A stretch of 64,000 bases of DNA, taken from NCBI RefSeq assembly GCF_029024965.1, contig NZ_CP118982.1, positions 2,108,001 to 2,172,000 on the forward strand, in the 5' to 3' direction. The stretch comes from Staphylococcus equorum (lineage in GTDB: Bacteria > Bacillota > Bacilli > Staphylococcales > Staphylococcaceae). Of the stretch, positions 38,153 to 47,123 are shown in pieces (position 1 is the stretch's first letter; the number at the start of each line of letters is the position of its first letter). The notes below the pieces were generated by a model. That model saw nothing but the letters and a program-made list of their open reading frames with translations. It had not been told where the DNA came from and searched no databases. Both the position numbers and the translations under genes were made by a program.

Positions 38153-39076
38153 TTATTCACTCCCACCTAATGTTGTAATCATTACTTGTGATTTAATATT
38201 TTCAATAGACGTCCTCGTTGCCAAGTCATCGTTAAATGCTGTTGCCGTCCCAGCCGATACAGCCTGTTTAAATGCTTCTTTAATAGATAAACCAGAATTT
38301 AGCCCTGCAACCATCCCCGCTACAGTACTATCACCTGAGCCTACTGTATTTACTACTTGACCATTTGGTACAAGTGCTTTGTAACTATGTTGCTTGTCTA
38401 CGTACACAGCTCCATCTCCACCGAGAGAAATAATGACTGAAGTCGCGCCCATTTTCAAAATTTCACGGCCGTAATTCATTACTTCTTTATCTGAATTGAT
38501 AGTCGTATCGAACATCACTTCTAATTCATCTTTATTTGGCTTGATAAATAAAGGGTGATATTTCAAAACAGATTCAACGAGTTCTTTTTCAGCATCAACG
38601 ACAAGTTTCGCGCCTGTATCTTGTGTGATTTCCGCAATTTGTTCGTATGCGTTAGCAGGTACACTTTTAGGAATGCTACCCGCAACAATAACTGTATCGT
38701 GTTCTGAAGTACTGCTGATTTGTGTTAATAAGGCTTCGAATTGTAATTGAGTTATATTAGGTCCTGGCGCGTTAATTTCTGTTTCATGACCTGTTTTCAA
38801 TTTGACGTTAATACGCGTATCTTCATCAACATGCACAAAATCTGTATCAATTTCTGCTTGCTTTAATGTTTCTTCAATAAATCGACCTGGAAATCCCCCA
38901 GTAAAACCTAACGCTGTAGATTGAACACCTAATGTTTTTAAAACTCTTGAAACATTTATGCCCTTACCACCTGCAAATTTATTTGTTTCAGTTGCTCTGT
39001 TTAACCCATTAAGTTCAAATTCATTTGAAAACATAATGTAATCAATAGAAGGATTAAAGGTTACTGTATAAATCAT
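38153..39076 (-). CDS. fruK: 1-phosphofructokinase FruK
   Basis: A 307-residue PfkB/ribokinase-family enzyme that turns fructose 1-phosphate into fructose 1,6-bisphosphate. GGKGINVSRVL (near 37-47) and the anion-hole/base motif NTVGSGDSTVAGM (near 245-257) are intact. It overlaps fruR by four bases (ATGA) and adjoins fruA. Confidence 0.95.
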   Translation of the reverse strand: MIYTVTFNPSIDYIMFSNEFELNGLNRATETNKFAGGKGINVSRVLKTLGVQSTALGFTGGFPGRFIEETLKQAEIDTDFVHVDEDTRINVKLKTGHETEINAPGPNITQLQFEALLTQISSTSEHDTVIVAGSIPKSVPANAYEQIAEITQDTGAKLVVDAEKELVESVLKYHPLFIKPNKDELEVMFDTTINSDKEVMNYGREILKMGATSVIISLGGDGAVYVDKQHSYKALVPNGQVVNTVGSGDSTVAGMVAGLNSGLSIKEAFKQAVSAGTATAFNDDLATRTSIENIKSQVMITTLGGSE

Positions 39077-39831
39077 AATGTTCCTCCAATAAAATTATAT
39101 TTTTCAGCATAATATTGAAAAGTCACGCCTTGCATCGCTTTTGCAGAAGTGACTAACGCCACATTCTCTAGTAAAGGCACATGTGCGAAATATACTTTTT
39201 CATATTTAGCATGGTCTACTAATACATAAACTTGCGTTCCTAATTCCATAGCATGGTGCTTTATGATTGCTTCTTGTTCATCTGGTGTAGTCAGTCCATA
39301 TTTCATGTCAATACCGTTCATACCGAGAAACACTTTATCAAAACGATATCGATTCAGCGTCTTCAGTGCACTCGCACCTACTGTCGCAAATGTTGTTGCT
39401 TTCACTTCTCCACCAAGAATGAGTGTTCTAATACCTCGTTTTAATAATTCTTCTACGTGCGTCAAACCATTTGTCACTACAATAATGTCATTTGCATTAA
39501 TATATGGAATCATTTCTAAAGTTGTTGAACCCGCATCTAAAAACACACAATCGTCATCATCTATTTGGCTCGCTGCTAATCTCCCAATTTCTTGTTTTTC
39601 TCTTAGATTAGTACTTCTTTTATCAGCCAAATTAGGTTCTAACAAAGATGATTGATTTAGCTTTGCGCCACCATGTATTCTTTTTAACTTTCCCATTTGT
39701 TGCAATTTTGATAAATCGCGACGAACTGTTGAGGCACTACTACCTGTTCGATCAATCAATTCTTGTAGTGTTAAAAAGTCTTTTTGTGACAATTCAGCCA
39801 ATATTAACTCGTGGCGTTTTTCCGTGATCAT
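39073..39831 (-). CDS. fruR: DeoR-family fructose operon repressor FruR
   Basis: A 252-residue regulator. The N-terminal helix-turn-helix includes ELIDRTGSSASTVRRDLSKLQQMGKLKRIHGGA (DeoR signature core SSASTVRRDL, near 31-40), and the sugar-phosphate domain shows LDAGSTTLEM and VVTNGL. Family members release DNA on binding fructose 1-phosphate. It leads the operon and probably controls it from sites upstream of its own start, where tandem GATTGTTTTT repeats occur. Confidence 0.92.
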   Translation of the reverse strand: MITEKRHELILAELSQKDFLTLQELIDRTGSSASTVRRDLSKLQQMGKLKRIHGGAKLNQSSLLEPNLADKRSTNLREKQEIGRLAASQIDDDDCVFLDAGSTTLEMIPYINANDIIVVTNGLTHVEELLKRGIRTLILGGEVKATTFATVGASALKTLNRYRFDKVFLGMNGIDMKYGLTTPDEQEAIIKHHAMELGTQVYVLVDHAKYEKVYFAHVPLLENVALVTSAKAMQGVTFQYYAEKYNFIGGTL

Positions 39832-39859
39832 CGCTTCACCTCATCTCAACACCATTATA

Positions 39860-39875
39860 ATGTTTCCGTTTTCAT
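39860..39875 (-). promoter_or_regulatory. cre site (CcpA) upstream of fruRKA
   Basis: On the minus strand ATGAAAACGGAAACAT matches every position of the catabolite-response element consensus WTGNAARCGNWWNCAW. It lies 29 bases before the fruR start, where bound CcpA would block transcription. This predicts glucose repression of fructose uptake. Confidence 0.8.
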
Positions 39876-39893
39876 TTTTCAATCATTATTTAC

Positions 39894-39919
39894 CAAAAAC
39901 AATCAAAAACAATCAAAAA
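39894..39919 (-). promoter_or_regulatory. Tandem GATTGTTTTT repeats, candidate FruR operator
   Basis: The minus strand reads TTTTTGATTG-TTTTTGATTG-TTTTTG, two exact ten-base repeats and the start of a third. Spacing of one helical turn suits a DeoR-family repressor. Position upstream of the cre site and fruR supports FruR, but the exact operator of this family is not proven here. Confidence 0.45.
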
Positions 39920-39995
39920 TATGACACATTTTTTCAAAATCTCTTAATTTAGCTATCTGCTTTAAAAATCAAATCAGTTTTTTATTTCATAAAGC

Positions 39996-40035
39996 AAAAA
40001 ACCATAAAGCAGGAAATAATCCGTTACTTTATGGT
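39996..40035 (-). terminator. Terminator of ybaK
   Basis: On the minus strand ACCATAAAG pairs with CTTTATGGT and is followed by TTTTTTG. Confidence 0.8.
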
Positions 40036-40072
40036 CATTAGCTTAATAATATTTAATTATGTTCATCATGTG

Positions 40073-40540
40073 TCACTTTTTAACTTTGGCTCGTGTTGTT
40101 CTAATTAAATGCGCTACATCTATTTTAATTTGTGTACCACGTGCTCCACCACTGACATAGATAGCATCTATTTCTTCAACTTGTCGATCAATAATTGTTG
40201 GGAATTGCCGTTTCATACCAATCGGAGAACAACCGCCACGGACGTAGCCAGTCACTTTTTTTAAATCATCAAGTGGCATTAACTGTAATTTCTTTTCATT
40301 AACTGCTTGCGCTGCTGACTTCATATCAAGAGAGGCATTTACAGGAATAATAAATACAAAGTGCGCATGTTTAGCATTTTCTAACACGAGTGTTTTATAA
40401 ACTTGTGATACATCTACGCCGACTTTTTCAGCTACAGTCTTTCCATCCATATGACTTTCTGATACCTCGTAAGTATTGACGCAATACTCAATTTTCAAGC
40501 GATCGAGCATACGCATTGCATTTGTTTTAACTTCCTTCAT
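40073..40540 (-). CDS. ybaK: YbaK/EbsC-family Cys-tRNA(Pro) deacylase-like protein
   Basis: A 155-residue member of the YbaK/aminoacyl-tRNA deacylase domain family, which clears mischarged Cys-tRNA(Pro) or related species. The conserved lysine lies in VYKTLVLEN (near 50) and GYVRGGCSPIGMKR (near 103) matches the GxxxGxxxPxG family motif. I use the ATG at 40540, with GAGGTG upstream, rather than the longer frame. Single gene. Confidence 0.88.
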   Translation of the reverse strand: MKEVKTNAMRMLDRLKIEYCVNTYEVSESHMDGKTVAEKVGVDVSQVYKTLVLENAKHAHFVFIIPVNASLDMKSAAQAVNEKKLQLMPLDDLKKVTGYVRGGCSPIGMKRQFPTIIDRQVEEIDAIYVSGGARGTQIKIDVAHLIRTTRAKVKK

Positions 40541-40622
40541 TACAACACCTCGTATCATATGTTAGTAATAGTTCACTAAGTTATAACTGATATCATTCAT
40601 ACTTTTATTTAAAATCTAAGAT

Positions 40623-41495
40623 TTATTTATCTAAGTCTAAGTTTTTTATAAAACGAGTTAATTCTTCATGCATAGATTCATCTTTTAAAGCAAATTCAAT
40701 TGTAGTTTTCACAAAACCTAATTTTTCACCTACATCGAATCGATCACCTTCAAAGTCGTAAGCATAAACTTGATCGTGTTTATTTAATCTTTCAATTGCG
40801 TCCGTAAGTTGAATTTCTCCACCTGCACCTTTGCTTTGAGTTTTTAAATAATCAAAAATATCAGCTGTAAGAACATAGCGACCCATAATTGCTAAATTAG
40901 ACGGCGCAGTGCCTTGTTTCGGTTTTTCAACGAATTCTTTCACTTCATATTTTCTACCTGATTTTTCTAATGGATCGATAATACCATAGCGATGTGTTTG
41001 GTCTTCTTCTACTTCTTGTACGCCGATCACAGACTTTCCAGTTTCTTCATAAGCTTCTATCAATTGCTTAATGGCTGGATTATCAGATTCAACAATATCA
41101 TCACCTAAAAGCACCGCAAATGGCTCATCACCTATAAATTGGCGTGCAGAATAAATAGCATGACCTAAACCTTTTTGCTCTTTTTGTCTTACATAAAATA
41201 TATTAGCAAGTTCTGTAGAATATTTTACTTTTTCTAGTAAGTCCGTTTTTCCTTTATCTTGTAAAATCATTTCTAATTCTTTTTGATTATCAAAATGGTC
41301 TTCAATTGCACGTTTATGTTTACCAGTAACTATAATGATATCTTCGATGCCTGCTCGTGCTGCTTCTTCTACTATGTATTGGATTGTAGGTTTATCTAAT
41401 ATAGGTAACATTTCTTTTGGCATAGCTTTCGTAGCTGGTAAAAATCTTGTTCCTAAGCCAGCTGCAGGTATGATTGCTTTTTTTATCTTTTTCAA
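40623..41495 (-). CDS. gtaB: UTP-glucose-1-phosphate uridylyltransferase GtaB/GalU
   Basis: A 290-residue nucleotidyltransferase that makes UDP-glucose, used in staphylococci for the diglucosyl-diacylglycerol anchor of lipoteichoic acid. The nucleotide motif [21 protein letters not shown] (core [11 protein letters not shown], near 13-23) and [17 protein letters not shown] are typical, with FVEKP near 188. A ribosome site AAAGGATGAGC precedes the ATG. The product feeds the pathway of LtaS, coded at 19588-21528. Confidence 0.95.
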   Translation of the reverse strand: MKKIKKAIIPAAGLGTRFLPATKAMPKEMLPILDKPTIQYIVEEAARAGIEDIIIVTGKHKRAIEDHFDNQKELEMILQDKGKTDLLEKVKYSTELANIFYVRQKEQKGLGHAIYSARQFIGDEPFAVLLGDDIVESDNPAIKQLIEAYEETGKSVIGVQEVEEDQTHRYGIIDPLEKSGRKYEVKEFVEKPKQGTAPSNLAIMGRYVLTADIFDYLKTQSKGAGGEIQLTDAIERLNKHDQVYAYDFEGDRFDVGEKLGFVKTTIEFALKDESMHEELTRFIKNLDLDK

Positions 41496-41614
41496 AAATG
41501 CTCATCCTTTTCATTAAAATATTTTAATCTTGGTTTATATAGTTTGCACTCATTTCAATTGATAATATTATCATAACATTGATACTTACTGCTTTATACT
41601 AATTTCATAGCATA

Positions 41615-41660
41615 AAAAAAGCCGCGCAACTCCATTTTATCATCAGTTTACGCGACTTAT
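41615..41660. terminator. Terminator downstream of the PepSY-like gene
   Basis: AAG-CGCG-AACT pairs with AGTT-CGCG-CTT with small internal loops and flanking A/T runs. It separates this gene from gtaB. Confidence 0.65.
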
Positions 41661-41669
41661 ATTTTACTT

Positions 41670-42416
41670 TTAATTTAACGATGGCTGACGAACTACGTCA
41701 CCCACTTTGTTTACTACCACTTTATATTCTTTTTCTGTTTTAGACTCATAAAAAGTATAAAACATACCTTCTTTAGATGTTTTAACATTTTTGAGAACTG
41801 CATTCTCACCGAGTTCATCTTTAGCATACTTTTCAGCAATTACTTTTGATTCTTGAGGTGAAATACTAGGTGTATTAGAAGTTTGTTGCTCTTTCACGCG
41901 ATATGACTTATCAAAAATGTGCGCTTTATTATTTTTATCTACCGTAACTCTATAAAAAGTGTTGGGCTGTTCTTTGTTTTCAAAAGTAAAAATATAATAA
42001 TAGGCACCTTGGCATGTGCGATCAATACCATAATCATTATATGCATTAGCAGCATTATTATCTTTATTCACAAGTGTTTGTGCTTCTTTTTGTGCTTCGG
42101 AGAACTTGGGTAAATTAGAATTCCCGATTTCATTATTTTTTAAATTGTGTGTCGTTTTTTTAGCTATTGGTACATATGCTTCGGCATTATAAGGTTCTTC
42201 TTGTTCAACATCTTTCACTGCTGCACTAATAGTATTATCACTGTTGTGATTGTCGTCACCTTTAGTTTCAGTTCGTTTATCATTGTTTGAACAACTAGAA
42301 ATTGTTTCATGAACTTTTGCTAGTGCTTGTTGATTTGTAGCTATAAATAAGAGAAAACATAAACAACAAGCAAGAAGGAATGCCATAATTGATAAAATTA
42401 AATTTTTCAAATTCAT
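41670..42416 (-). CDS. Membrane-anchored PepSY-like protein, unknown
   Basis: A 248-residue protein with one N-terminal helix (LILSIMAFLLACCLCFLLFI, residues 6-25), a polar low-complexity stalk to about 100, and a C-terminal domain (about 105-248) with TFYRVTVDKNNKAHIFD and KEYKVVVNKVGDVV. These two beta-rich units resemble PepSY-like modules, which occur in secreted protease-inhibitor contexts. The paired cysteines are in the helix and are probably not a lipobox. The role is unknown; the product would face the cell wall. Confidence 0.7.
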   Translation of the reverse strand: MNLKNLILSIMAFLLACCLCFLLFIATNQQALAKVHETISSCSNNDKRTETKGDDNHNSDNTISAAVKDVEQEEPYNAEAYVPIAKKTTHNLKNNEIGNSNLPKFSEAQKEAQTLVNKDNNAANAYNDYGIDRTCQGAYYYIFTFENKEQPNTFYRVTVDKNNKAHIFDKSYRVKEQQTSNTPSISPQESKVIAEKYAKDELGENAVLKNVKTSKEGMFYTFYESKTEKEYKVVVNKVGDVVRQPSLN

Positions 42417-42601
42417 CCCCTTACTTACATTACTTTTTTAATATTTCCTACATATTAGCATATTTTATTAACTTAAAACTTATATAGACCACAATTTAAA
42501 CCAATCGTAATCTCTGTAACATTAATATTACGCAATATGACTTTATTTAATCTTAATGTCATATTGCGAGTCATATAACGCTAAAATTATATAAATTAAA
42601 A

Positions 42602-42640
42602 AGAACGTACGTGAATGAGTCTACGTACGTTCTACTTTAT
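42602..42640 (-). terminator. Terminator of norA
   Basis: AGAACGTACGT and ACGTACGTTCT are perfect 11-bp arms around a ten-base loop. On the minus strand TTTTT follows. Confidence 0.9.
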
Positions 42641-42653
42641 TTATCTTTTTAAG

Positions 42654-43814
42654 TTATGATTTTCTAAGATTCGTTCTTATCATTTTTTCAACTAGTATAA
42701 CAAACATACCAAGTATCATTACTGCAACTGCCATATATAAAGGATATTCAAAGTTAACGTCATATAACGTCCCAGCCACTAAAGGTCCTATAAAATTCCC
42801 CATACTCGTAAAAGTGGAATTTAAACCACCTGCAAAACCTTGACGATCTCCTGCAATATTAGAAAAATAATTCGTGATTGCAGGTCTAATCATATCAAAA
42901 CCAATAAACACAATAAAGCTGATTACCATGATAGACCAATAACCATCCACAAATGTCAAAGCGAGTAATACAATTGCTGAATATATCAACGAATAATTGA
43001 TAAATGTGAGTTCTTTAAAATGTTTCATAAATTTATCAAAGAAGAATACTTGGAATACAGCACCTAATATACCCCCACCTGTAATTGCAAATGAAATATC
43101 TAAAGGTGAATAATGTGCTTTATCTGCTGTATATAATGGGAATAATGTTTCAAATGCTGATAATCCAAAAGCGAGCACAAGTGTTAAGGTGATTGGTGTA
43201 AGGAAGACTTTCCAATCAATTTTTGTAAGTAATTCAGGTTGATACACTGTAAATCCATCTTGTGTTTCGTTTTTAGGATTTTTAATCAAGATAATAGAAA
43301 GCAGTAATGCTAAACAGCCACTAAATCCTGCTACGTAAAATGGTAGCCTATGAGAAAATTCTGCAAGAAAGCCACCTATACCTGGCCCTAAAATAAAGCC
43401 AGAGTTAATAATTGCTGACATATAGCCAAAATTCTTAGCTTTATCTTTACCTATTGAAATATCTGCAATCATTCCAGTAACACCAGGCATAACCATACCA
43501 GCACTGAACCCACCAAGAATTCTAGACACAATTAAGAGTGAGAAAGTATGACTAGCGGCAAACAAGAATTCTGATATTGCAAAAAGTCCTAACCCAATAC
43601 AAATAATTAATTTCTTTCCTAATTTATCTGCTAACGTCCCACCAAATGGCGAAATAACCATTTGAGCTAATGCAAAGACGGCAACAAGAACCCCTAAATC
43701 GCTACCTTTTAATCCTAAATCTTTCAAATAAACAGGAAGAACTGGAACAACTAAACCAATACCTAAAAAGACTAGGAAAATATTAAAATATAAAATTACA
43801 AATTGCTTATTCAC
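42654..43814 (-). CDS. norA: Multidrug efflux MFS transporter NorA
   Basis: A 12-helix DHA1-family proton antiporter that exports fluoroquinolones, dyes and biocides. It agrees over most of its length with S. aureus NorA as I recall it, including GGTLADKLGKKLIICIGL and the motif C block GYMSAIINSGFILGPGIGGF. The start is the GTG at 43814 (MNKQFVILYF), eight bases after GGAG, giving 386 residues against 388 in S. aureus; the frame's upstream GTG abuts the ribosome site. MgrA, coded at 50211, regulates norA in S. aureus. Confidence 0.96.
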   Translation of the reverse strand: MNKQFVILYFNIFLVFLGIGLVVPVLPVYLKDLGLKGSDLGVLVAVFALAQMVISPFGGTLADKLGKKLIICIGLGLFAISEFLFAASHTFSLLIVSRILGGFSAGMVMPGVTGMIADISIGKDKAKNFGYMSAIINSGFILGPGIGGFLAEFSHRLPFYVAGFSGCLALLLSIILIKNPKNETQDGFTVYQPELLTKIDWKVFLTPITLTLVLAFGLSAFETLFPLYTADKAHYSPLDISFAITGGGILGAVFQVFFFDKFMKHFKELTFINYSLIYSAIVLLALTFVDGYWSIMVISFIVFIGFDMIRPAITNYFSNIAGDRQGFAGGLNSTFTSMGNFIGPLVAGTLYDVNFEYPLYMAVAVMILGMFVILVEKMIRTNLRKS

Positions 43815-44011
43815 GTTTCTCACTCCATTCGTTTATACCATTCATATCATGATACGTTCTTTTAATATATATATATAATATTAGAGTATTTTATAACATT
43901 TATACATCAAAAGACAATAGAAAATTTTGTTCATCTAAACACTTTTATATAAACTATAAAAAAGAACTTGTATACTATAGTTGTAATCAATTTTAAGAAT
44001 GGAGGTTTCAC

Positions 44012-44431
44012 ATGGTATATCAAGTTGACGGAAAGACAATTGTGCTTGTTTTAGAACGTGGCGAAGACATTGTAGAAGCAGTGACAGATATAGCTAAAGA
44101 ACAAGGCGGTAAATTCGGTACAGTAAGTGGCATTGGTGCTTGTGATGATGTAGAACTTAATTTTTATAACATCGACACTAAAACTTATGAGAAAAAATCC
44201 TTTGAAGAACCATTAGAATTAATTAGTCTTTTAGGTAATATCTCTCACATCGATGACAAACCATTTGCGCATTTACATGCAACCTTTGGGACTAATACTT
44301 ACGCAACACTTAGTGGTCATTTAACGAAAGCGGTCGTTTCAGCTACAGCCGAAATTGTAATCACTATGACCGACTTAGATATTAACCGTAAACATGATGA
44401 AGCAATTGGACTTAATTTATTAAATTTATAA
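44012..44431 (+). CDS. PPC/DUF296 domain protein
   Basis: A 139-residue single-domain protein of the plants-and-prokaryotes-conserved (DUF296) family, which forms trimers. Typical parts are LERGEDIVEAVTDIAKEQG, VSGIGACDDVEL and the metal-site-like FAHLHATFG with GHLTKAVVSATAEIVI. In plants the domain is fused to AT-hooks; bacterial forms have no proven role. GGAGG precedes the ATG. It is divergent from norA and ends at a strong terminator. Confidence 0.88.
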   Translation: MVYQVDGKTIVLVLERGEDIVEAVTDIAKEQGGKFGTVSGIGACDDVELNFYNIDTKTYEKKSFEEPLELISLLGNISHIDDKPFAHLHATFGTNTYATLSGHLTKAVVSATAEIVITMTDLDINRKHDEAIGLNLLNL

Positions 44432-44483
44432 CTGCATCCTAACCAGTGGATCACACGTAGATTAATTGCACTATCGACTCATT

Positions 44484-44527
44484 AAAGACTGATGAAAGGT
44501 TCCGCATATATGGATTCATCAGTCTTT
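44484..44527 (+). terminator. Terminator after the PPC gene
   Basis: AAAGACTGATGAA and TTCATCAGTCTTT are perfect 13-bp arms around an 18-base loop. Confidence 0.85.
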
Positions 44528-44659
44528 ACTTCTTTTCTAGCTAAAACAATTAACCTTTCATTTAGTCGTTTTTTTAAAATGTATTTATAACTACAATCAT
44601 TCTTTTTTTATTCAACCGTAAATCATTTAGTTAATAACAATTCATCATTATCATTGATA

Positions 44660-44687
44660 TTTACATTCAAAAAATGTATTATATAAT
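44660..44687 (+). promoter_or_regulatory. Likely SigA promoter of the DUF1361 gene
   Basis: TTTACA, 16 bases, TATAAT. Transcription would start near 44695, downstream of the frame's first ATG at 44674, which argues for the later start at 44839. Confidence 0.6.
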
Positions 44688-44838
44688 CTCATATTCAAAA
44701 ATACGAGTTAATTTTCCCTTAGCTTTTTTAATATTGAGAGAGGGAATTTTTATTGGCATTTTTTCAATAAAATTGCTATTACTAGTAATTTCCACAATAT
44801 ATTTAAATGCTTTATTCAGAAAGAAAGTAGGTGTATTT

Positions 44839-45456
44839 ATGAAGGCTCGTTATATCGCTAGAACGGTATTTCTAATATTAATCATTATTTCTATTTTCTT
44901 TAATGATTACTATCAATTTATGACTTTAAATTTATTTCTAGCATATGTGCCATTTGAACTATGCTTACTCTTAAATCTATTTAAACCTGTACATAAATAT
45001 GAATGGCCACTATTTATTATTTTTGCTCTTATTTTCTTATTTATGGTGCCTAACACACTTTATATGGTTACAGATTTAATTCACTTAAATCAATTTACAT
45101 TCAATTTCTATCAAGGTTTAATATTAGTAGAATGGGCATATTTCACTTTTCTAGTATCAGCAGTGTTACTTGCATTGTATTTATTAATTTTAATGTTTTT
45201 AGAAATGGAAAAATTCACGCCTTACCTCTGGTTAAATAGAACAATAATCATTGCAATGATGTTTTTAAACGGTTTAGGCATTTATATTGGACGTTTCTTA
45301 CGTTTACATTCAGTCTACCTTATTAATGAACCGCTTCGCATTATCAATAAAGTATGGTCAAATTTAAATCTTGAAGCAATATGCTTTGTGCTGTTGCTTG
45401 TAGTATTACAAGGCATATTAATTTTATTTGCGAAAGGGGTACGAAGTGCAAGATGA
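44839..45456 (+). CDS. DUF1361 domain membrane protein
   Basis: A 205-residue protein with about six helices and conserved PNTLYMVTDLIHL (near 73-85) and LNGLGIYIGRFLRLHSV (near 137-153), typical of DUF1361. The frame is open back to 44674, but I choose the ATG at 44839 because the promoter lies around 44660-44687, TAGGTG precedes it, and 205 residues is the usual family length. The function is unknown. It overlaps the next gene by four bases. Confidence 0.82.
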   Translation: MKARYIARTVFLILIIISIFFNDYYQFMTLNLFLAYVPFELCLLLNLFKPVHKYEWPLFIIFALIFLFMVPNTLYMVTDLIHLNQFTFNFYQGLILVEWAYFTFLVSAVLLALYLLILMFLEMEKFTPYLWLNRTIIIAMMFLNGLGIYIGRFLRLHSVYLINEPLRIINKVWSNLNLEAICFVLLLVVLQGILILFAKGVRSAR

Positions 45457-45728
45457 CATTTAACATTATAATTTTGCTTATTGTGCTTATCGTATTTCAA
45501 TTAATTATTGGACATCTATTGCATGATATAGGATTTTCATATACTCGTAGTATCATACTCATGTGTCTCCCTTTAGGTATTGGATTATTTTATTTACAAT
45601 TATTTTATTACGAACGCCGTTTCCCTAATTGGGACGTACCAAAAAATGTAAGAGTAAGACTAAAATATATGTATATATTAACATTTTTTGAATATGTTGC
45701 TTTATACATCTGTATTTTTAGATTGTAA
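45453..45728 (+). CDS. Small membrane protein coupled to DUF1361
   Basis: A 91-residue protein starting at ATG in the ATGA overlap with the DUF1361 gene. It has three hydrophobic segments (about 2-22, 30-50, 70-90) and a basic loop ERRFPNWDVPKNVRVRLKY. I recognise no family. Translational coupling suggests that it works with the DUF1361 protein. Confidence 0.72.
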   Translation: MTFNIIILLIVLIVFQLIIGHLLHDIGFSYTRSIILMCLPLGIGLFYLQLFYYERRFPNWDVPKNVRVRLKYMYILTFFEYVALYICIFRL

Positions 45729-45793
45729 TTAATTCGAATTTGGATTATAAGTATAAGTAAGTAAATCTAGATCATAATTTTAAATTGAATAAA

Positions 45794-45836
45794 GGGCTAT
45801 TAAGGTTCCATAACGGAACCTTAATAGCCCTTTTTT
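45794..45836. terminator. Perfect 16-bp stem terminator
   Basis: GGGCTATTAAGGTTCC and GGAACCTTAATAGCCC around ATAAC, then TTTTTT. It closes the DUF1361 pair. Confidence 0.93.
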
Positions 45837-45910
45837 ATATTGAAATAAAATCGGGTGGTAATACATAAATCAAAAGTTGTAATTTGACCTAATATGCCCG
45901 CCCCACAAGT

Positions 45911-46041
45911 CTGCCTAGCAAATGGCATACAAGAGCTTAAACTCTTGCATAAGAACTAAAGGGCATTTTCAATTCACTCAGCCACTGCTAATTTAATGAT
46001 TGAGGCTGAGACATGTATTTTGTCTCAGCCTCATAGTTCTA
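45911..46041 (+). repeat. Dispersed GAGGCTGAGAC-family repeat, forward copy
   Basis: Ordered blocks CTAGCAAATGGCATACAAGAGC, GGGCATTTTCAATTCACTCA and GCCACTGCTAATTTAATGA lead to a perfect hairpin GAGGCTGAGAC/GTCTCAGCCTC (46002-46032). The first block is listed only in part as its core is shared with 30391-30419 on the other strand. The hairpin may end the mdh transcript from the other side. Confidence 0.75.
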
Positions 46042-46071
46042 ATAATCTTTCTTAGTATATTTCACTATTGT

Positions 46072-47007
46072 TTATTGTTTGAGTGATTTTTTTACTTCTG
46101 TAACTGCGTTTGCAGAAACTTGTAATTGTGCCTGTTCGTCTTCAGATAATTGTAATTCTACGATACGCTCTATACCTTTAGATCCTAAAATTGTTGGTAC
46201 GCCTAAACATATATCAGAGAAACTGTATTCTCCCTCTAATAATGCAATGCTTGGTAATAAACGCTTCTGATCTTTTAAAATTGCTTCAACCATACTGTAG
46301 ACCGCTGATGCAGGTGCATAATACGCTGAACCACTTCCAAGTAATTCTACGATTTCTGCGCCTCCTTTTCGCGTACGCTCTACAATCTGTGTAATTTGCG
46401 TATTGTTCAGAAGTTTATTCAGAGGCACGGCGTTTACATTTGTTGATGTTATTAAAGGTAACATCGTATCGCCATGGCCGCCTAACACTAATCCTCTGAT
46501 ATCTTTAACCGATACATTAAGTGCTTCTGCAATAAATGTTTGGTATCTAGCTGTATCTAAGACACCCGATTGTCCGATTACACGTTCCTTTGGAAAACCA
46601 GAGGCTTGTAATACAGAATAAGTCATGGCATCTACAGGATTTGTAAGTACGATTATTTTGCAATTAGGTGAATATTTTACAATTTCTTTCGTTACATCGT
46701 GCATCACAGCTTCGTTGACTTGAACTAAATCGTCACGACTCATACCAGGTTTGCGTGCCACACCAGCAGTGATGACAACTACATCAGAGTTCGCTGAATC
46801 AGCATAATCAATAGTACCTGTTACATTAACATCGAAACCATATATCGGACTACTTTCTAATATATCTAGTGCTTTTCCTTTCACAAGGCCTTCACTCTCT
46901 GGACGGTCAATGAGTACGACATCTGCGAGTTCTTGTTGGGCCACAATAAAAGCTAATGTTGCGCCAGTATTTCCAGCACCTATTATCGAAACTTTTTGCT
47001 TTGTCAT
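46072..47007 (-). CDS. mdh: Malate dehydrogenase (LDH-like type)
   Basis: A 311-residue NAD-dependent 2-hydroxyacid dehydrogenase. The Rossmann motif is [11 protein letters not shown] (near 10-20) and the catalytic histidine is in [11 protein letters not shown]. The substrate loop reads [13 protein letters not shown]; Arg replaces the Gln that gives lactate dehydrogenases their pyruvate preference, so oxaloacetate/malate is the expected substrate. It belongs to the tetrameric LDH-like MDH group. A single gene here, unlike S. aureus, which relies on Mqo as far as I recall. Confidence 0.9.
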   Translation of the reverse strand: MTKQKVSIIGAGNTGATLAFIVAQQELADVVLIDRPESEGLVKGKALDILESSPIYGFDVNVTGTIDYADSANSDVVVITAGVARKPGMSRDDLVQVNEAVMHDVTKEIVKYSPNCKIIVLTNPVDAMTYSVLQASGFPKERVIGQSGVLDTARYQTFIAEALNVSVKDIRGLVLGGHGDTMLPLITSTNVNAVPLNKLLNNTQITQIVERTRKGGAEIVELLGSGSAYYAPASAVYSMVEAILKDQKRLLPSIALLEGEYSFSDICLGVPTILGSKGIERIVELQLSEDEQAQLQVSANAVTEVKKSLKQ

Positions 47008-47123
47008 AATGCAATCCCCCTATATCGTCAATACATATTGTATGTTTATTATAACATTCAAAATATGTATCGCGCTATTTAAATCATAAGAATCTAAAAT
47101 TTAATCTGGGGAGAATATCAATC

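Noticed and set aside
44641-44660. Fur-box-like CATCATTATCATTGA before the DUF1361 promoter
   Set aside because: Only one half of the inverted repeat fits; the other half diverges.
45848-45862. GGGTGGTAATAC, reminiscent of the T-box GGGTGGNACCGCG
   Set aside because: Only partial match, no specifier or antiterminator structure, and no aminoacyl or amino acid gene downstream.
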